Assembly: GCF_938017615.1 (NCBI RefSeq)
Contig: NZ_CALIJA010000019.1
Coordinates: forward strand, 1 to 7,584
From: an uncultured Campylobacter sp.
Lineage (GTDB): Bacteria > Campylobacterota > Campylobacteria > Campylobacterales > Campylobacteraceae
Direction of reading: 5' to 3'
Length of the DNA stretch: 7,584 nt
This document shows, piece after piece, positions 1 to 6,729 of the stretch. The position numbers and the translations under genes were made by a program. Below the pieces are notes generated by a model, which saw nothing but the letters and a program-made list of their open reading frames with translations, did no database searches and was not told the origin of the DNA. How positions within the stretch are numbered: the first letter of the stretch is position 1; each line of letters opens with the position of its first letter.

Positions 1-35
1 AGATTGCAATAAATTTAGCGGCTTGTCTTTTTCCT

Positions 36-143
36 TTATACGTCGTTGGAAACTCGGTCGGCTTCGGTCACGTATTGCGTATACGCTCCCTCGCCTCCGT
101 CGTTTCCGTCTAGTCTAAAGAAAAAATACTTTGCCTTTAAAAT
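36..143 (-). other. Possible gene remnant or conserved intergenic element, minus strand
   Basis: Read on the minus strand, this stretch is open for about 35 codons between a TAA at 141-143 and a TAA at 36-38. Its translation is unusually protein-like, containing FFFRLDGNDGGEGAYTQYV and ending in TEADRVSNDV. No ATG start or ribosome site is visible. A second protein-like stretch (YKGKRQAAKFIAI) follows in another frame towards base 1, so a frameshifted remnant is possible. It could also be a repeated intergenic element or chance. Function is unknown. The frame is seen directly; the interpretation is inference. Confidence 0.25.
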
Positions 144-310
144 TTAACGGCGGTTTCTCTTTTGAGCGTCTTTATAGAAATTACGCTTGCGGCGTCGCTA
201 CGTTGGTTTTGAAAGAGATTTTTGCTTTGTTGCACTCGCAACTGCAAGCAGAACGCAAATTTTCGCTCCGCAGGCTATATGACGGAACCGCTTGCCGAAA
301 TAGCAATTTA

Positions 311-317
311 AAAGGAG
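311..317 (+). promoter_or_regulatory. Ribosome binding site of the beta-repeat gene
   Basis: AAAGGAG lies six bases before the ATG at 324. It supports that start over the longer TTG-initiated frame reading through the same region. Confidence 0.8.
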
Positions 318-323
318 ATAAAA

Positions 324-1655
324 ATGGAAAGCCAGGTCAAAAATTTTCTGCAAAATTGCGAGCAGATCGTTAAATTGCAAGCAAAGCAATACGAAAACCG
401 TAGCTCTTTCGCAACCAAAATTCCGCCCGTTTTTATACTGTCTTATGATAAATTTGAGAAAAAATACGGCTCAAATTTACATTTGGATAGTAGTTCCTGC
501 GTGCTGGTGTTTGATGGCGATCTTAGCCTGTCGGGAGGCACGATAAATTCCGCTTGGCTTAAGGATAAATTTAACGAAGCGGGTGGCAGAAATAACGCGC
601 GAGCGATGTTTGTTAATGGAAATTTATCTATCGGCGGCGATATCGTCGATGATGATTATCTGTTTTTGCAAGTCGCCAAAGATACGGCGTGTAATTATCT
701 GCATTCGCAGGACGGCGTTATCGCAATCGGCGGCAATCTAACGACGCTTTGGGGCATAAGCGGCGAATACAACGACGGAATGTTGCAGGTTTTTGGAAAA
801 ACGCAAGCGCCGTATATCGTCTCAAATGACCACACAATGCCTGATCATAGCGCTAGAGAATGCGTCTATGTCCTAGATGGACGGATCGGTCAAAGCTACC
901 CGGGCGCGCTTGAGGGTTGGGAATTTTTCGAAAATAGCGAGCTGATGTTTAAGGACGGAATTTGCGAAGATGAACATCAGATCGATATTTCCGCCTTTTT
1001 TGAATTTGTAAAAAAGGGCGTTAATCCGCTGGTGGATTTTAAAACTTTTGAAGCTAGAAAAGCCGCCATGGATGAAGAGAATGAAGAGCAAGAGCCAGAA
1101 TGCGCGGACGATCTGCCTAAAAATTCCGAAACTATCGCCGAGACGATATATTTAGAAAATTTCAGCGGCAGCGATGAGGAGCTATACGAGTATATGGTGA
1201 GCGAATTTGAGGCCATAGAAAAAATCGGCGATGAAAGCGAAAAATACGCTTATGGCGGCAGAGCTTTCAAGCTGTCTATCATTGCGGCGAGAATGGCGGA
1301 AAATTGGCGGCTGATTACCCAGCGTTACTCTGCGCAGCAGATAGACGAGCTACGCAAAATCATCATTAAGAGTGCGACGAATTTAGCCGATTATTTTTTA
1401 AAAATCGGCGATAAAAAACAGCTTGCGTTCATCTATGAATTTTTAAACGATGATGCGGTAAGCATCGAAAAAGACGAGCCGTTTTTATACGAAACGCTGG
1501 TGCGCGTTGGCTTAGAGCTGCAAGATTACGATAGCACTTACGCGTTAGTGTCCGTCATCGATAAAAAGTCCGAATTTTTGCCGCAGGAGATGGCAGAAAG
1601 CATCGCGGACGTTATTAAAAGCGAAGGCTACCAGGCTTGGCTGGCAAAACAGTAG
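324..1655 (+). CDS. Bactofilin-like beta-repeat protein with helical C-terminal half, function unknown
   Basis: This 443-residue protein begins at an ATG preceded by AAAGGAG (311-317) at good spacing, which decides the start. Residues about 60-190 contain short beta-strand and turn units ending in glycine-rich turns: VFDGDLSLSGG (62-72), MFVNGNLSIGGDI (95-107), VIAIGGNLTTLWG (132-144), MLQVFGK (153-159) and VYVLDGRIG (181-189). This pattern resembles the right-handed beta-helix of polymer-forming (bactofilin-like) proteins. An acidic linker (about 249-264) leads to a helical half (about 270-443) that may be a TPR-like or other helical-repeat domain. There is no signal peptide or membrane segment, so it is probably cytoplasmic. 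It stands alone, convergent with nth. The beta-repeat pattern is seen; the fold is inferred from family resemblance, and the biochemical role is not known to me. A role in self-assembly, or as an accessory-locus scaffold, is speculation. Confidence 0.82.
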   Translation: MESQVKNFLQNCEQIVKLQAKQYENRSSFATKIPPVFILSYDKFEKKYGSNLHLDSSSCVLVFDGDLSLSGGTINSAWLKDKFNEAGGRNNARAMFVNGNLSIGGDIVDDDYLFLQVAKDTACNYLHSQDGVIAIGGNLTTLWGISGEYNDGMLQVFGKTQAPYIVSNDHTMPDHSARECVYVLDGRIGQSYPGALEGWEFFENSELMFKDGICEDEHQIDISAFFEFVKKGVNPLVDFKTFEARKAAMDEENEEQEPECADDLPKNSETIAETIYLENFSGSDEELYEYMVSEFEAIEKIGDESEKYAYGGRAFKLSIIAARMAENWRLITQRYSAQQIDELRKIIIKSATNLADYFLKIGDKKQLAFIYEFLNDDAVSIEKDEPFLYETLVRVGLELQDYDSTYALVSVIDKKSEFLPQEMAESIADVIKSEGYQAWLAKQ

Positions 1656-1687
1656 GTCCCGAAAAGTAAAATTTCATAAAATTTAAA

Positions 1688-1730
1688 TCCGTAAAATTTA
1701 ACTCGCGAACATAGACTTAAATTTTACGGA
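1688..1730. terminator. Bidirectional terminator hairpin between convergent genes
   Basis: A perfect inverted repeat, TCCGTAAAATTTAA (1688-1701) and TTAAATTTTACGGA (1717-1730), encloses a 15-base loop. It lies between the plus-strand beta-repeat gene (ends 1655) and minus-strand nth. The right arm includes the nth stop codon (TAA, complement of 1724-1726). Stem ends are flanked by A- or T-rich runs on both sides, as expected if it stops transcription from both directions. The stem is AT-rich, so it may be weak. No long T tract follows it. Confidence 0.6.
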
Positions 1731-2359
1731 AAATTCTTATCCTTGCTGTGGCACAGCTCGTTTAAAAAGCACTCCTTGCAGTTCGGCTTTATCGCCTTAC
1801 AGGTGTAGCGACCGAAAAGCACCATGCCTTGGTGCAGCTTACCAAGATCTGTTTTAAAAGCCTCGCTAAGATCGCGCTCCGTAAGCTCGGGCGTCTTTGC
1901 ACGGCTCAGCCCTAGGCGATGCGCGACGCGAAAGACGTGCGTATCCACCGCCATCACGTTTGCGCCCGCGCCCTCCAAAAGCACGACGTGAGCGGTCTTT
2001 TGCCCCACGCCCGCAAGAGATTTGAGCCCCGCTTCATCAAGCGGCACGACGCCGTCAAAGTCGCTAACTACCGCCTGCGCCATTTTGATTAAATTTACCG
2101 CTTTGTTGTTGTAGAAATTGCACGAGCTGATTAGCAGCTTAACGCTTGCCAGATTGGCCTTTGCAAGCTCTGCAACGCTAGGGAATTCCGCAAAAAAGCG
2201 CGGCGTGATCAAATTTACCCGCTTGTCGGTACACTGCGCGCTAAGCATCACGCAGACCAAAAGCTGATAGTTGTCTTTAAATTTCAACTCGCTGCGCTCT
2301 TCCGCGAAGTTTTGTAAAATTCTCTTTTTTATCTCTAAAATATCTTTTTTACTTCTCAT
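1724..2359 (-). CDS. nth: Endonuclease III (DNA glycosylase/AP lyase)
   Basis: This 211-residue protein has the same length as E. coli Nth. It is a base-excision-repair enzyme that removes oxidised pyrimidines and cleaves the abasic site. The helix-hairpin-helix motif LAGVGQKTAHVVL (residues 115-127) carries the catalytic lysine K121. The catalytic aspartate D139 sits in AVDTHVFR. The C-terminal [4Fe-4S] cluster ligands are complete with C-x6-C-x2-C-x5-C spacing (C187, C194, C197, C203). The ATG at 2359 has an AGGA ribosome site seven bases upstream (complement of 2367-2370). It is divergent from peb4 and convergent with the gene at 324-1655. The only promoter hints are two TAGAAT words (complements of 2380-2385 and 2393-2398). 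All key residues are intact, so it should be active. Confidence 0.96.
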   Translation of the reverse strand: MRSKKDILEIKKRILQNFAEERSELKFKDNYQLLVCVMLSAQCTDKRVNLITPRFFAEFPSVAELAKANLASVKLLISSCNFYNNKAVNLIKMAQAVVSDFDGVVPLDEAGLKSLAGVGQKTAHVVLLEGAGANVMAVDTHVFRVAHRLGLSRAKTPELTERDLSEAFKTDLGKLHQGMVLFGRYTCKAIKPNCKECFLNELCHSKDKNFP

Positions 2360-2407
2360 TTACATTTCCTCAAGGCGGAATTCTACCCTAAAATTCTAAA
2401 GTACAGT

Positions 2408-2435
2408 TTGATTGTTAACAACTTTGAGTTATAAT
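2408..2435 (+). promoter_or_regulatory. Sigma70-type promoter for the peb4-fba operon
   Basis: A perfect -10 box, TATAAT, lies at 2430-2435. A weak -35 match, TTGATT (2408-2413), sits 16 bases before it. Campylobacter sigma70 promoters usually rely on the -10 box and have poor -35 boxes, which fits. The -10 is about 30 bases before the peb4 ATG, giving a short leader. It is the only good promoter seen ahead of the four-gene plus-strand run, so it probably serves them all. Confidence 0.65.
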
Positions 2436-2453
2436 CGCCGTTAAAATTTTTTT

Positions 2454-2458
2454 AAGGA
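2454..2458 (+). promoter_or_regulatory. Ribosome binding site deciding the peb4 start
   Basis: AAGGA lies six bases before the ATG at 2465 but only three before the in-frame GTG at 2462. The spacing favours ATG 2465, which also places the MKK of the signal peptide at the N-terminus. Confidence 0.7.
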
Positions 2459-2464
2459 ATTGTG

Positions 2465-3274
2465 ATGAAAAAAGTTTTATTTACAGCACTTAGTTTGGCT
2501 GCCGCTATCAGCCTTAACGCTACCGTTTACGCTACCGTAAATGGCAAAGACGTAACTGAAAAAGAGCTCGCTCCACTACTTCAAGGCATAGGCAATGTAG
2601 ATATCGCTGCTCTTAATGCCGATCAAAAAAAGGAGCTTATCGATAAAGGTATCGATCTGATGCTGCTAACGGATGAAGCTAAAAAATCGGGCGTTATGGA
2701 CGAAGACGTTTATAAAAAAGAGCTTGAAATCGTAAAAGATAACTTAGCGCTTCGTGTATGGCAGGCTAAAGAAGCCAGCAAAATAAATATCGACGATAAA
2801 GAAATAGCCGATTTTTATAACAAAAACAAAGCGCGCTTTACCGAGCCTGCGAGAATCAAAGCGGCTCAGATCGTCGTTAAAACCGAAGCTGAGGCAAACG
2901 ATATTATTAAGCAGTTAAAAGGGCTTAGCGACAGTGCACTATTTACTAAATTTGCAGAGCTTGCCAAAGCCAAATCTATCGATCCGCAGGCTAAACAAAC
3001 CGGCGGCGAGCTAGGCTGGATGCCTAGCGATCAGGTTAAGCCTTTTGCCGATGCGATCTCTAAGATAAAAGATGGTCAAATCACTACTAAAGCTATTAGA
3101 AGCAGGGTTGGATATCACGTCGTGTTAAAAGAGGAGTCTCAAGCTAAAAAGCAGTTAAGTCAAAGCGAGGCAAAGCCTTTTATAGAGCGCGTACTTAGAC
3201 AGCAAAAAGCGGCGAAAGTAGTCGAGCAAAAAGCGGCAGATCTTCACAAAAACGCTAAAATCGAGTATAAATAA
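2465..3274 (+). CDS. peb4: PEB4/SurA-like periplasmic peptidyl-prolyl isomerase and chaperone
   Basis: This 269-residue protein starts with a typical Sec signal peptide: MKK, a hydrophobic core to about residue 17, and likely cleavage after LNA (19) or VYA (23). The exported protein has a SurA-N-like helical part (about 25-125) followed by a parvulin-type rotamase domain (about 128-225). The domain shows EPARIKAAQIVVKTEAEA, GGELGWMP (180-187) and GYHVVL (216-221), and a C-terminal helix closes the chaperone lobe. There is no cysteine. The Campylobacter family member PEB4 (Cj0596) helps fold outer-membrane proteins and affects adhesion and biofilm, and this position between nth and fba matches it. 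It leads the plus-strand operon, with fba 14 bases downstream. The alternative GTG start at 2462 would add one residue. Identification is firm; the exact cleavage site is inferred. Confidence 0.93.
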   Translation: MKKVLFTALSLAAAISLNATVYATVNGKDVTEKELAPLLQGIGNVDIAALNADQKKELIDKGIDLMLLTDEAKKSGVMDEDVYKKELEIVKDNLALRVWQAKEASKINIDDKEIADFYNKNKARFTEPARIKAAQIVVKTEAEANDIIKQLKGLSDSALFTKFAELAKAKSIDPQAKQTGGELGWMPSDQVKPFADAISKIKDGQITTKAIRSRVGYHVVLKEESQAKKQLSQSEAKPFIERVLRQQKAAKVVEQKAADLHKNAKIEYK

Positions 3275-3288
3275 CATAGGAGCTAAAA

Positions 3289-4353
3289 ATGGGCGTTTTA
3301 GATATAGTAAAACCGGGCGTTTTAAGTGGCGATGACGTAAGTAAAGTCTATGCGTATGCGAAGCAGCAGGGCTTTGCGATCCCTGCGGTAAACGTAGTGG
3401 GATCGAATTCCATAAACGCCGTCTTGGAAAGCGCTAAAATCGCAAATTCGCCCGTAATAATTCAGTTTAGCAACGGCGGCGCAGCGTTTTACGCAGGTGC
3501 CGCTTGCCCAAATGCCGCGGTTTTGGGCGCTATCGCAGGCGCGCATCAAGTGCATGCTTTGGCGGCTCATTACGGCGTTGCGGTGATTTTACATACCGAT
3601 CATGCCGCAAGGAAGCTGCTCCCGTGGATCGATGAGCTTATCAAAGCTAATACTACTCATAAAAAAGCTCACGGCGTGCCGCTGTTTAGCTCGCACATGC
3701 TCGATTTTAGCGAGGATGATTTGGAGTTAAATTTAGCGACCTGCGAGAAGTATTTGGAAATTTTAAGCGATCTTGGAATTTCGCTTGAGATCGAGCTTGG
3801 CGTCACGGGCGGCGAAGAGGATGGCGTCGATAATACGAGCGTCGATAACGCGCGGCTTTACACCCAGCCTGCAGATGTCGCGCTTGCCTACGAACGACTT
3901 GGCAAAATCAGCGATAGATTCAGCATCGCGGCGAGCTTCGGCAACGTCCACGGCGTGTATAAGCCGGGTAACGTCGTGCTACGACCTGAAATTTTAAAAA
4001 ATTCGCAAAAATTCGTCCGAGAAAAATTTAATCTGCAATCCGAAAAACCCGTAAATTTCGTCTTTCACGGCGGTAGCGGCAGCGAGACCTCCGACATCAA
4101 GGCAGCCGTAAGCTACGGCGTAGTTAAGATGAATATCGACACCGACACGCAGTGGGCGTTTTGGGACGGCGTGCGCGCTTATGAGGCCAAAAATCACGGC
4201 TATTTGCAAGCTCAAATCGGCAATCCGGAAGGCGAGGATAAACCGAATAAAAAATTCTACGATCCTCGCAAATGGCTGAGAGCAGGCGAGCAGAGTATGG
4301 TGGCGCGCTTGCAGGTCGCATTTGACAATCTAAATTGCCTAAATAGGAACTAA
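3289..4353 (+). CDS. fba: Class II (zinc-dependent) fructose-bisphosphate aldolase
   Basis: This 354-residue enzyme, close to the 359 of E. coli FbaA, interconverts fructose 1,6-bisphosphate with dihydroxyacetone phosphate and glyceraldehyde 3-phosphate in the cytoplasm. The conserved blocks are all present: LHTDHAARK (D104 catalytic, H105 zinc ligand), ELGVTGGEEDGVDN (169-182, with the second metal-site glutamate and the catalytic glutamates), ASFGNVHGVYKPG (zinc ligand H221), FHGGSGS (zinc ligand H260) and VKMNIDTDTQWAFWDG (279-294). The ATG has AGGAG (3278-3282) six bases upstream. It lies 14 bases after peb4 and one base before the next gene, so it is co-transcribed. Many campylobacters lack phosphofructokinase and use this enzyme for gluconeogenesis; whether that holds here cannot be seen. 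Nothing is truncated. Confidence 0.97.
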   Translation: MGVLDIVKPGVLSGDDVSKVYAYAKQQGFAIPAVNVVGSNSINAVLESAKIANSPVIIQFSNGGAAFYAGAACPNAAVLGAIAGAHQVHALAAHYGVAVILHTDHAARKLLPWIDELIKANTTHKKAHGVPLFSSHMLDFSEDDLELNLATCEKYLEILSDLGISLEIELGVTGGEEDGVDNTSVDNARLYTQPADVALAYERLGKISDRFSIAASFGNVHGVYKPGNVVLRPEILKNSQKFVREKFNLQSEKPVNFVFHGGSGSETSDIKAAVSYGVVKMNIDTDTQWAFWDGVRAYEAKNHGYLQAQIGNPEGEDKPNKKFYDPRKWLRAGEQSMVARLQVAFDNLNCLNRN

Positions 4354-4354
4354 T

Positions 4355-5644
4355 ATGGATCGCCCGAATAACGAAGTGCTCGATATCACGCTACCTGAGG
4401 CGAAGGAGCGCTCGCTAGCGGGCGTTTTTTTTAAGATCGCAGCTCTGCCGATCGCGGTTTTTGTGGTGTTTTTGCTGGGCTATTTGGGGCTTATCGGGCT
4501 GAAGGTAGAGACGCACTCGATCCTGATGCTTGCGGTTTTGCTCATTATTGCACTAATTTTAGCTCGTCATAATGCAGAATATGGCTGCTTAAATTTTCAA
4601 AATAATATCGATGATTTCAAGCGTGAGCTGAAAAATTACATCGTCGCCAATCTTCTAAGCATTGGTGGTAAGAAAAAATCAGATGCTAGCTTTGATCTTT
4701 TTGTGGACGAATACGGCTACTCGCTACGTAATCAAAACTACGCTTCCGTCGCGTCGGCGGTCTTTCCGATGCTTGGAATTTTAGGAACTTTTATCTCGAT
4801 TGCGATTTCGATGCCGCACTTTTCCTCAAGCAATATTGATGGGCTCGAAACCGAGATCGCGCAGCTTCTAGGCGGCGTAGGCACGGCGTTTTACGTCTCG
4901 ATCTATGGAATTTTTTTAGCGCTTTGGTGGATATATTTTGAGAAAAAGGGCATCAGCAAATATGAGCGCCTGCTCATCAAATACAAAAATTCCACTAAAA
5001 ATTTCTTCTGGAACAAAGACGAAATAACACAGGGCTATCTGAGCGAAATTTTAAACGCTAATTCTGAAATTTCGCGCTCATTTGCGATGATGAGCTCCAC
5101 GAATTTTACCGAAAGGCTAAACCGCCTAATTGATGAAAAAATCGGCGCTTTTGAAAGCGTGATGGAAGCCGAGAAGCGAAGTATGGCGATTACACAAGAA
5201 GAGCTTGAAAAAGCAGGAGAGATGATCCAAAGGACAAATCTCGCTCACGGTGAGTTAGATAAGAGCTTCGCTCAAATTTTATCTGCGCTTAAGTCCGTGT
5301 CTGCAAGCCTAATCGAAATTCAAAACGGAATTTCCGCGCAGTATCTAAGCCAGTCTAAGACTTTAACGGATGGGCAAGGCGAGCTGACTAACGTTACGAG
5401 TGCATTAAGCGCTCAAATCAAGAGCCTAAATGCTTCCTTGGGCGGGTTTGCGGGCGAAATTTCAAGTTCACAGAATGCTTACGCCGCTAAAATTGACGCT
5501 AGCTTTAAGGGGCTAAGCGCGGATTTGAAGGCACTTTTAGCTGGAGAGGGCGCTGCGCGGACGAGCAACGAAAGCATCATCGAAGAGCTTCGAAAAACGC
5601 TTGCGAGCATCGATGAAAAAGCACTTTTAGATGAAAACGAATAA
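4355..5644 (+). CDS. MotA/TolQ/ExbB-family channel protein with long helical tail (ZorA-like)
   Basis: This 429-residue inner-membrane protein has four predicted helices: about 24-46, 55-71, 133-153 and 173-195. The last two form the MotA/TolQ/ExbB core: VFPMLGILGTFISIAISMP (136-154) and LLGGVGTAFYVSIYGIFLAL (171-190), with small and hydroxyl residues (T145, S148, T177, S182) where this family lines its ion path. After TM4 comes a hydrophilic 230-residue tail, rich in Ala, Ser, Glu, Lys and Leu and largely free of proline, that should be helical or coiled-coil and lie in the cytoplasm. That tail is absent from ExbB and TolQ but recalls ZorA of the Zorya defence system. The start has AGGAA (4345-4349) five bases upstream, inside the end of fba. 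It overlaps the MotB-like gene, so the two proteins probably form one complex. It matches Cj0598 by position. Stator role is inferred; substrate ion and cargo are unknown. Confidence 0.88.
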   Translation: MDRPNNEVLDITLPEAKERSLAGVFFKIAALPIAVFVVFLLGYLGLIGLKVETHSILMLAVLLIIALILARHNAEYGCLNFQNNIDDFKRELKNYIVANLLSIGGKKKSDASFDLFVDEYGYSLRNQNYASVASAVFPMLGILGTFISIAISMPHFSSSNIDGLETEIAQLLGGVGTAFYVSIYGIFLALWWIYFEKKGISKYERLLIKYKNSTKNFFWNKDEITQGYLSEILNANSEISRSFAMMSSTNFTERLNRLIDEKIGAFESVMEAEKRSMAITQEELEKAGEMIQRTNLAHGELDKSFAQILSALKSVSASLIEIQNGISAQYLSQSKTLTDGQGELTNVTSALSAQIKSLNASLGGFAGEISSSQNAYAAKIDASFKGLSADLKALLAGEGAARTSNESIIEELRKTLASIDEKALLDENE

Positions 5645-6653
5645 CGAAGAAAAAGAGACCTTTTGGATCGCGTACGCCGATTTGATGGCGGGACTGCTTT
5701 TTGTTTTCGTGCTTTTAGTAGGCGGCATCATCGTCAAATACTTCCTCACGCAAAGCAACCTACAGGAGAAAGAAAGCCAAATTTCAAGCGCTATAGCAAG
5801 CCTGCAAAGCCAGGAGAAAAAAAGCGCCGAGCTTGAAGCGCTGAATAAAATTTTTAGCGACCAGCTTGAGAAGCTGAACATAGAAAACACCGACCTTCGC
5901 AAGCAAAATTCCATCTATTTCATACAGATCGAAGATCTAACCGAGATGGCGGAGAAGCTGAAAAAAGAGAATTTAGACATCAACTCGCTTCTTCAAAAAG
6001 CGCGCGACGACGCCAACGCTACGATCAGTCAAAACGAGCTTAAAATCGCCTTTTTGCTCGATCAGCTCACGCAGAAAGAGAGCGATTTTAATAAAATTTT
6101 ACAAGACCTCAACGTCACGAAAAACCGCATCCGCAACCTCACCGGAATGAAGGTCAAGATCATCGCCGATCTGAAGGAAAAGCTGGGCGGCAAGATCCGC
6201 ATCGATAACGAAAGCGGCGCGATGACGCTAAGCTCGTCGATCCTTTTTGACAAAGGCTCAAGCGAGCTGAAAGAGAGCGCCAAAGAGACGCTTCGCTCGA
6301 CGCTGCAGAGCTATTTCGCCGCGCTTTTGAATAACGACGAAATTCGCGAAAATTTAGATCAGATCATCATCGAGGGGCACACGGACAGCGACGGCGGGTA
6401 TTTGTACAATCTCGAACTCTCGCAAAATAGGGCGTTTGCGGTGATGGATTTTATCAACTCGTGGAATAAAGATGAGCGGCTACAAAAATATCTCATCGCC
6501 AGCGGTCGCAGCTATACGCAGCCCGTGATGCGCAGAGGCGTCGAGGACAAGGACGCTAGCCGCCGCATCGAGATCAAATTTACACTCTCAAACAAAGAGG
6601 CGATGGAGGAGATCAGGAAATTTTTGCAGTTCGACGCGAACGCTACGAATTAG
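5631..6653 (+). CDS. MotB-like OmpA-family peptidoglycan-binding protein (stator B subunit)
   Basis: This 340-residue protein starts with a short cytoplasmic segment and one membrane helix (about 18-38). It opens with WIAYADLMAG (12-21), whose D17 aligns with the ion-binding Asp32 of E. coli MotB. Next comes a charged periplasmic coiled coil (about 41-180). Then an OmpA C-terminal domain (about 198-318) contains ILFDKGSSEL, IIIEGHTDSDGGYLYNLELS and DASRRIEIKF. D252 and R267 are 15 residues apart, like the diaminopimelate-binding Asp/Arg pair of OmpA. The ATG overlaps the upstream gene by 14 bases and is preceded directly by an in-frame TAG. No good ribosome site is seen, so translation is likely coupled. 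A later start at M19 would lose D17. It corresponds by position to Cj0599. It is not flagellar MotB by context. The ion-driven stator role is inference from motif and pairing. Confidence 0.92.
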   Translation: MKTNNEEKETFWIAYADLMAGLLFVFVLLVGGIIVKYFLTQSNLQEKESQISSAIASLQSQEKKSAELEALNKIFSDQLEKLNIENTDLRKQNSIYFIQIEDLTEMAEKLKKENLDINSLLQKARDDANATISQNELKIAFLLDQLTQKESDFNKILQDLNVTKNRIRNLTGMKVKIIADLKEKLGGKIRIDNESGAMTLSSSILFDKGSSELKESAKETLRSTLQSYFAALLNNDEIRENLDQIIIEGHTDSDGGYLYNLELSQNRAFAVMDFINSWNKDERLQKYLIASGRSYTQPVMRRGVEDKDASRRIEIKFTLSNKEAMEEIRKFLQFDANATN

Positions 6654-6679
6654 TGGCTCACCCTTAACGGCTCGCTCGA

Positions 6680-6712
6680 AATTTTAGCCCGCAAAAAAGA
6701 GGGCTTAAAATT
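6680..6712 (+). terminator. Probable terminator after the stator gene pair
   Basis: Arms AATTTTAGCCC (6680-6690) and GGGCTTAAAATT (6701-6712) pair with one bulged base around a purine-rich loop (GCAAAAAAGA). They are followed by TTAAAATT. It lies 27 bases after the OmpA-family stop codon. The T tract is short, so termination may be weak or factor-assisted. Confidence 0.5.
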
Positions 6713-6729
6713 TTAAAATTCCTAAAGAA

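Larger units (their letters stand above)
1..323. other. Upstream region without a convincing gene
   Basis: No tRNA, rRNA, CRISPR or complete gene is apparent here. Open stretches exist on both strands: the minus-strand remnant at 36-143, and a plus-strand frame from 119 that runs into the next gene and has only a TTG start with no ribosome site. I see no strong sigma70 promoter. TATAGA at 174-179 is a weak -10 candidate at best. A purine-rich ribosome site (AAAGGAG, 311-317) marks the end of the region. Confidence 0.5.

Noticed and set aside
131..373. 80-codon plus-strand reading frame as a gene
   Set aside because: It starts at TTG without a ribosome site and overlaps the well-supported gene starting at 324. 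I kept it only as a possible remnant in the findings.
873..1216. Two minus-strand frames inside the beta-repeat gene
   Set aside because: They are shadows of the plus-strand gene with no ribosome sites or recognisable motifs.
2462..2464. GTG as the peb4 start
   Set aside because: It is only three bases from AAGGA. The ATG at 2465 has normal spacing and gives a standard MKK signal-peptide start.
5627..5914. 95-codon minus-strand frame over the stator gene junction
   Set aside because: It is an antisense shadow. Its serine- and phenylalanine-rich content mirrors the charged coiled coil on the plus strand.
4355..6653. Complete Zorya anti-phage system
   Set aside because: Only the A and B stator-like genes are present. 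No ZorC, ZorD or ZorE-like gene follows, and the B subunit has an unusually long coiled coil.
4355..6653. Flagellar motA-motB
   Set aside because: No flagellar genes are near. The A protein has a long C-terminal tail and the position matches the Cj0598-Cj0599 pair, which is separate from flagellar motAB.
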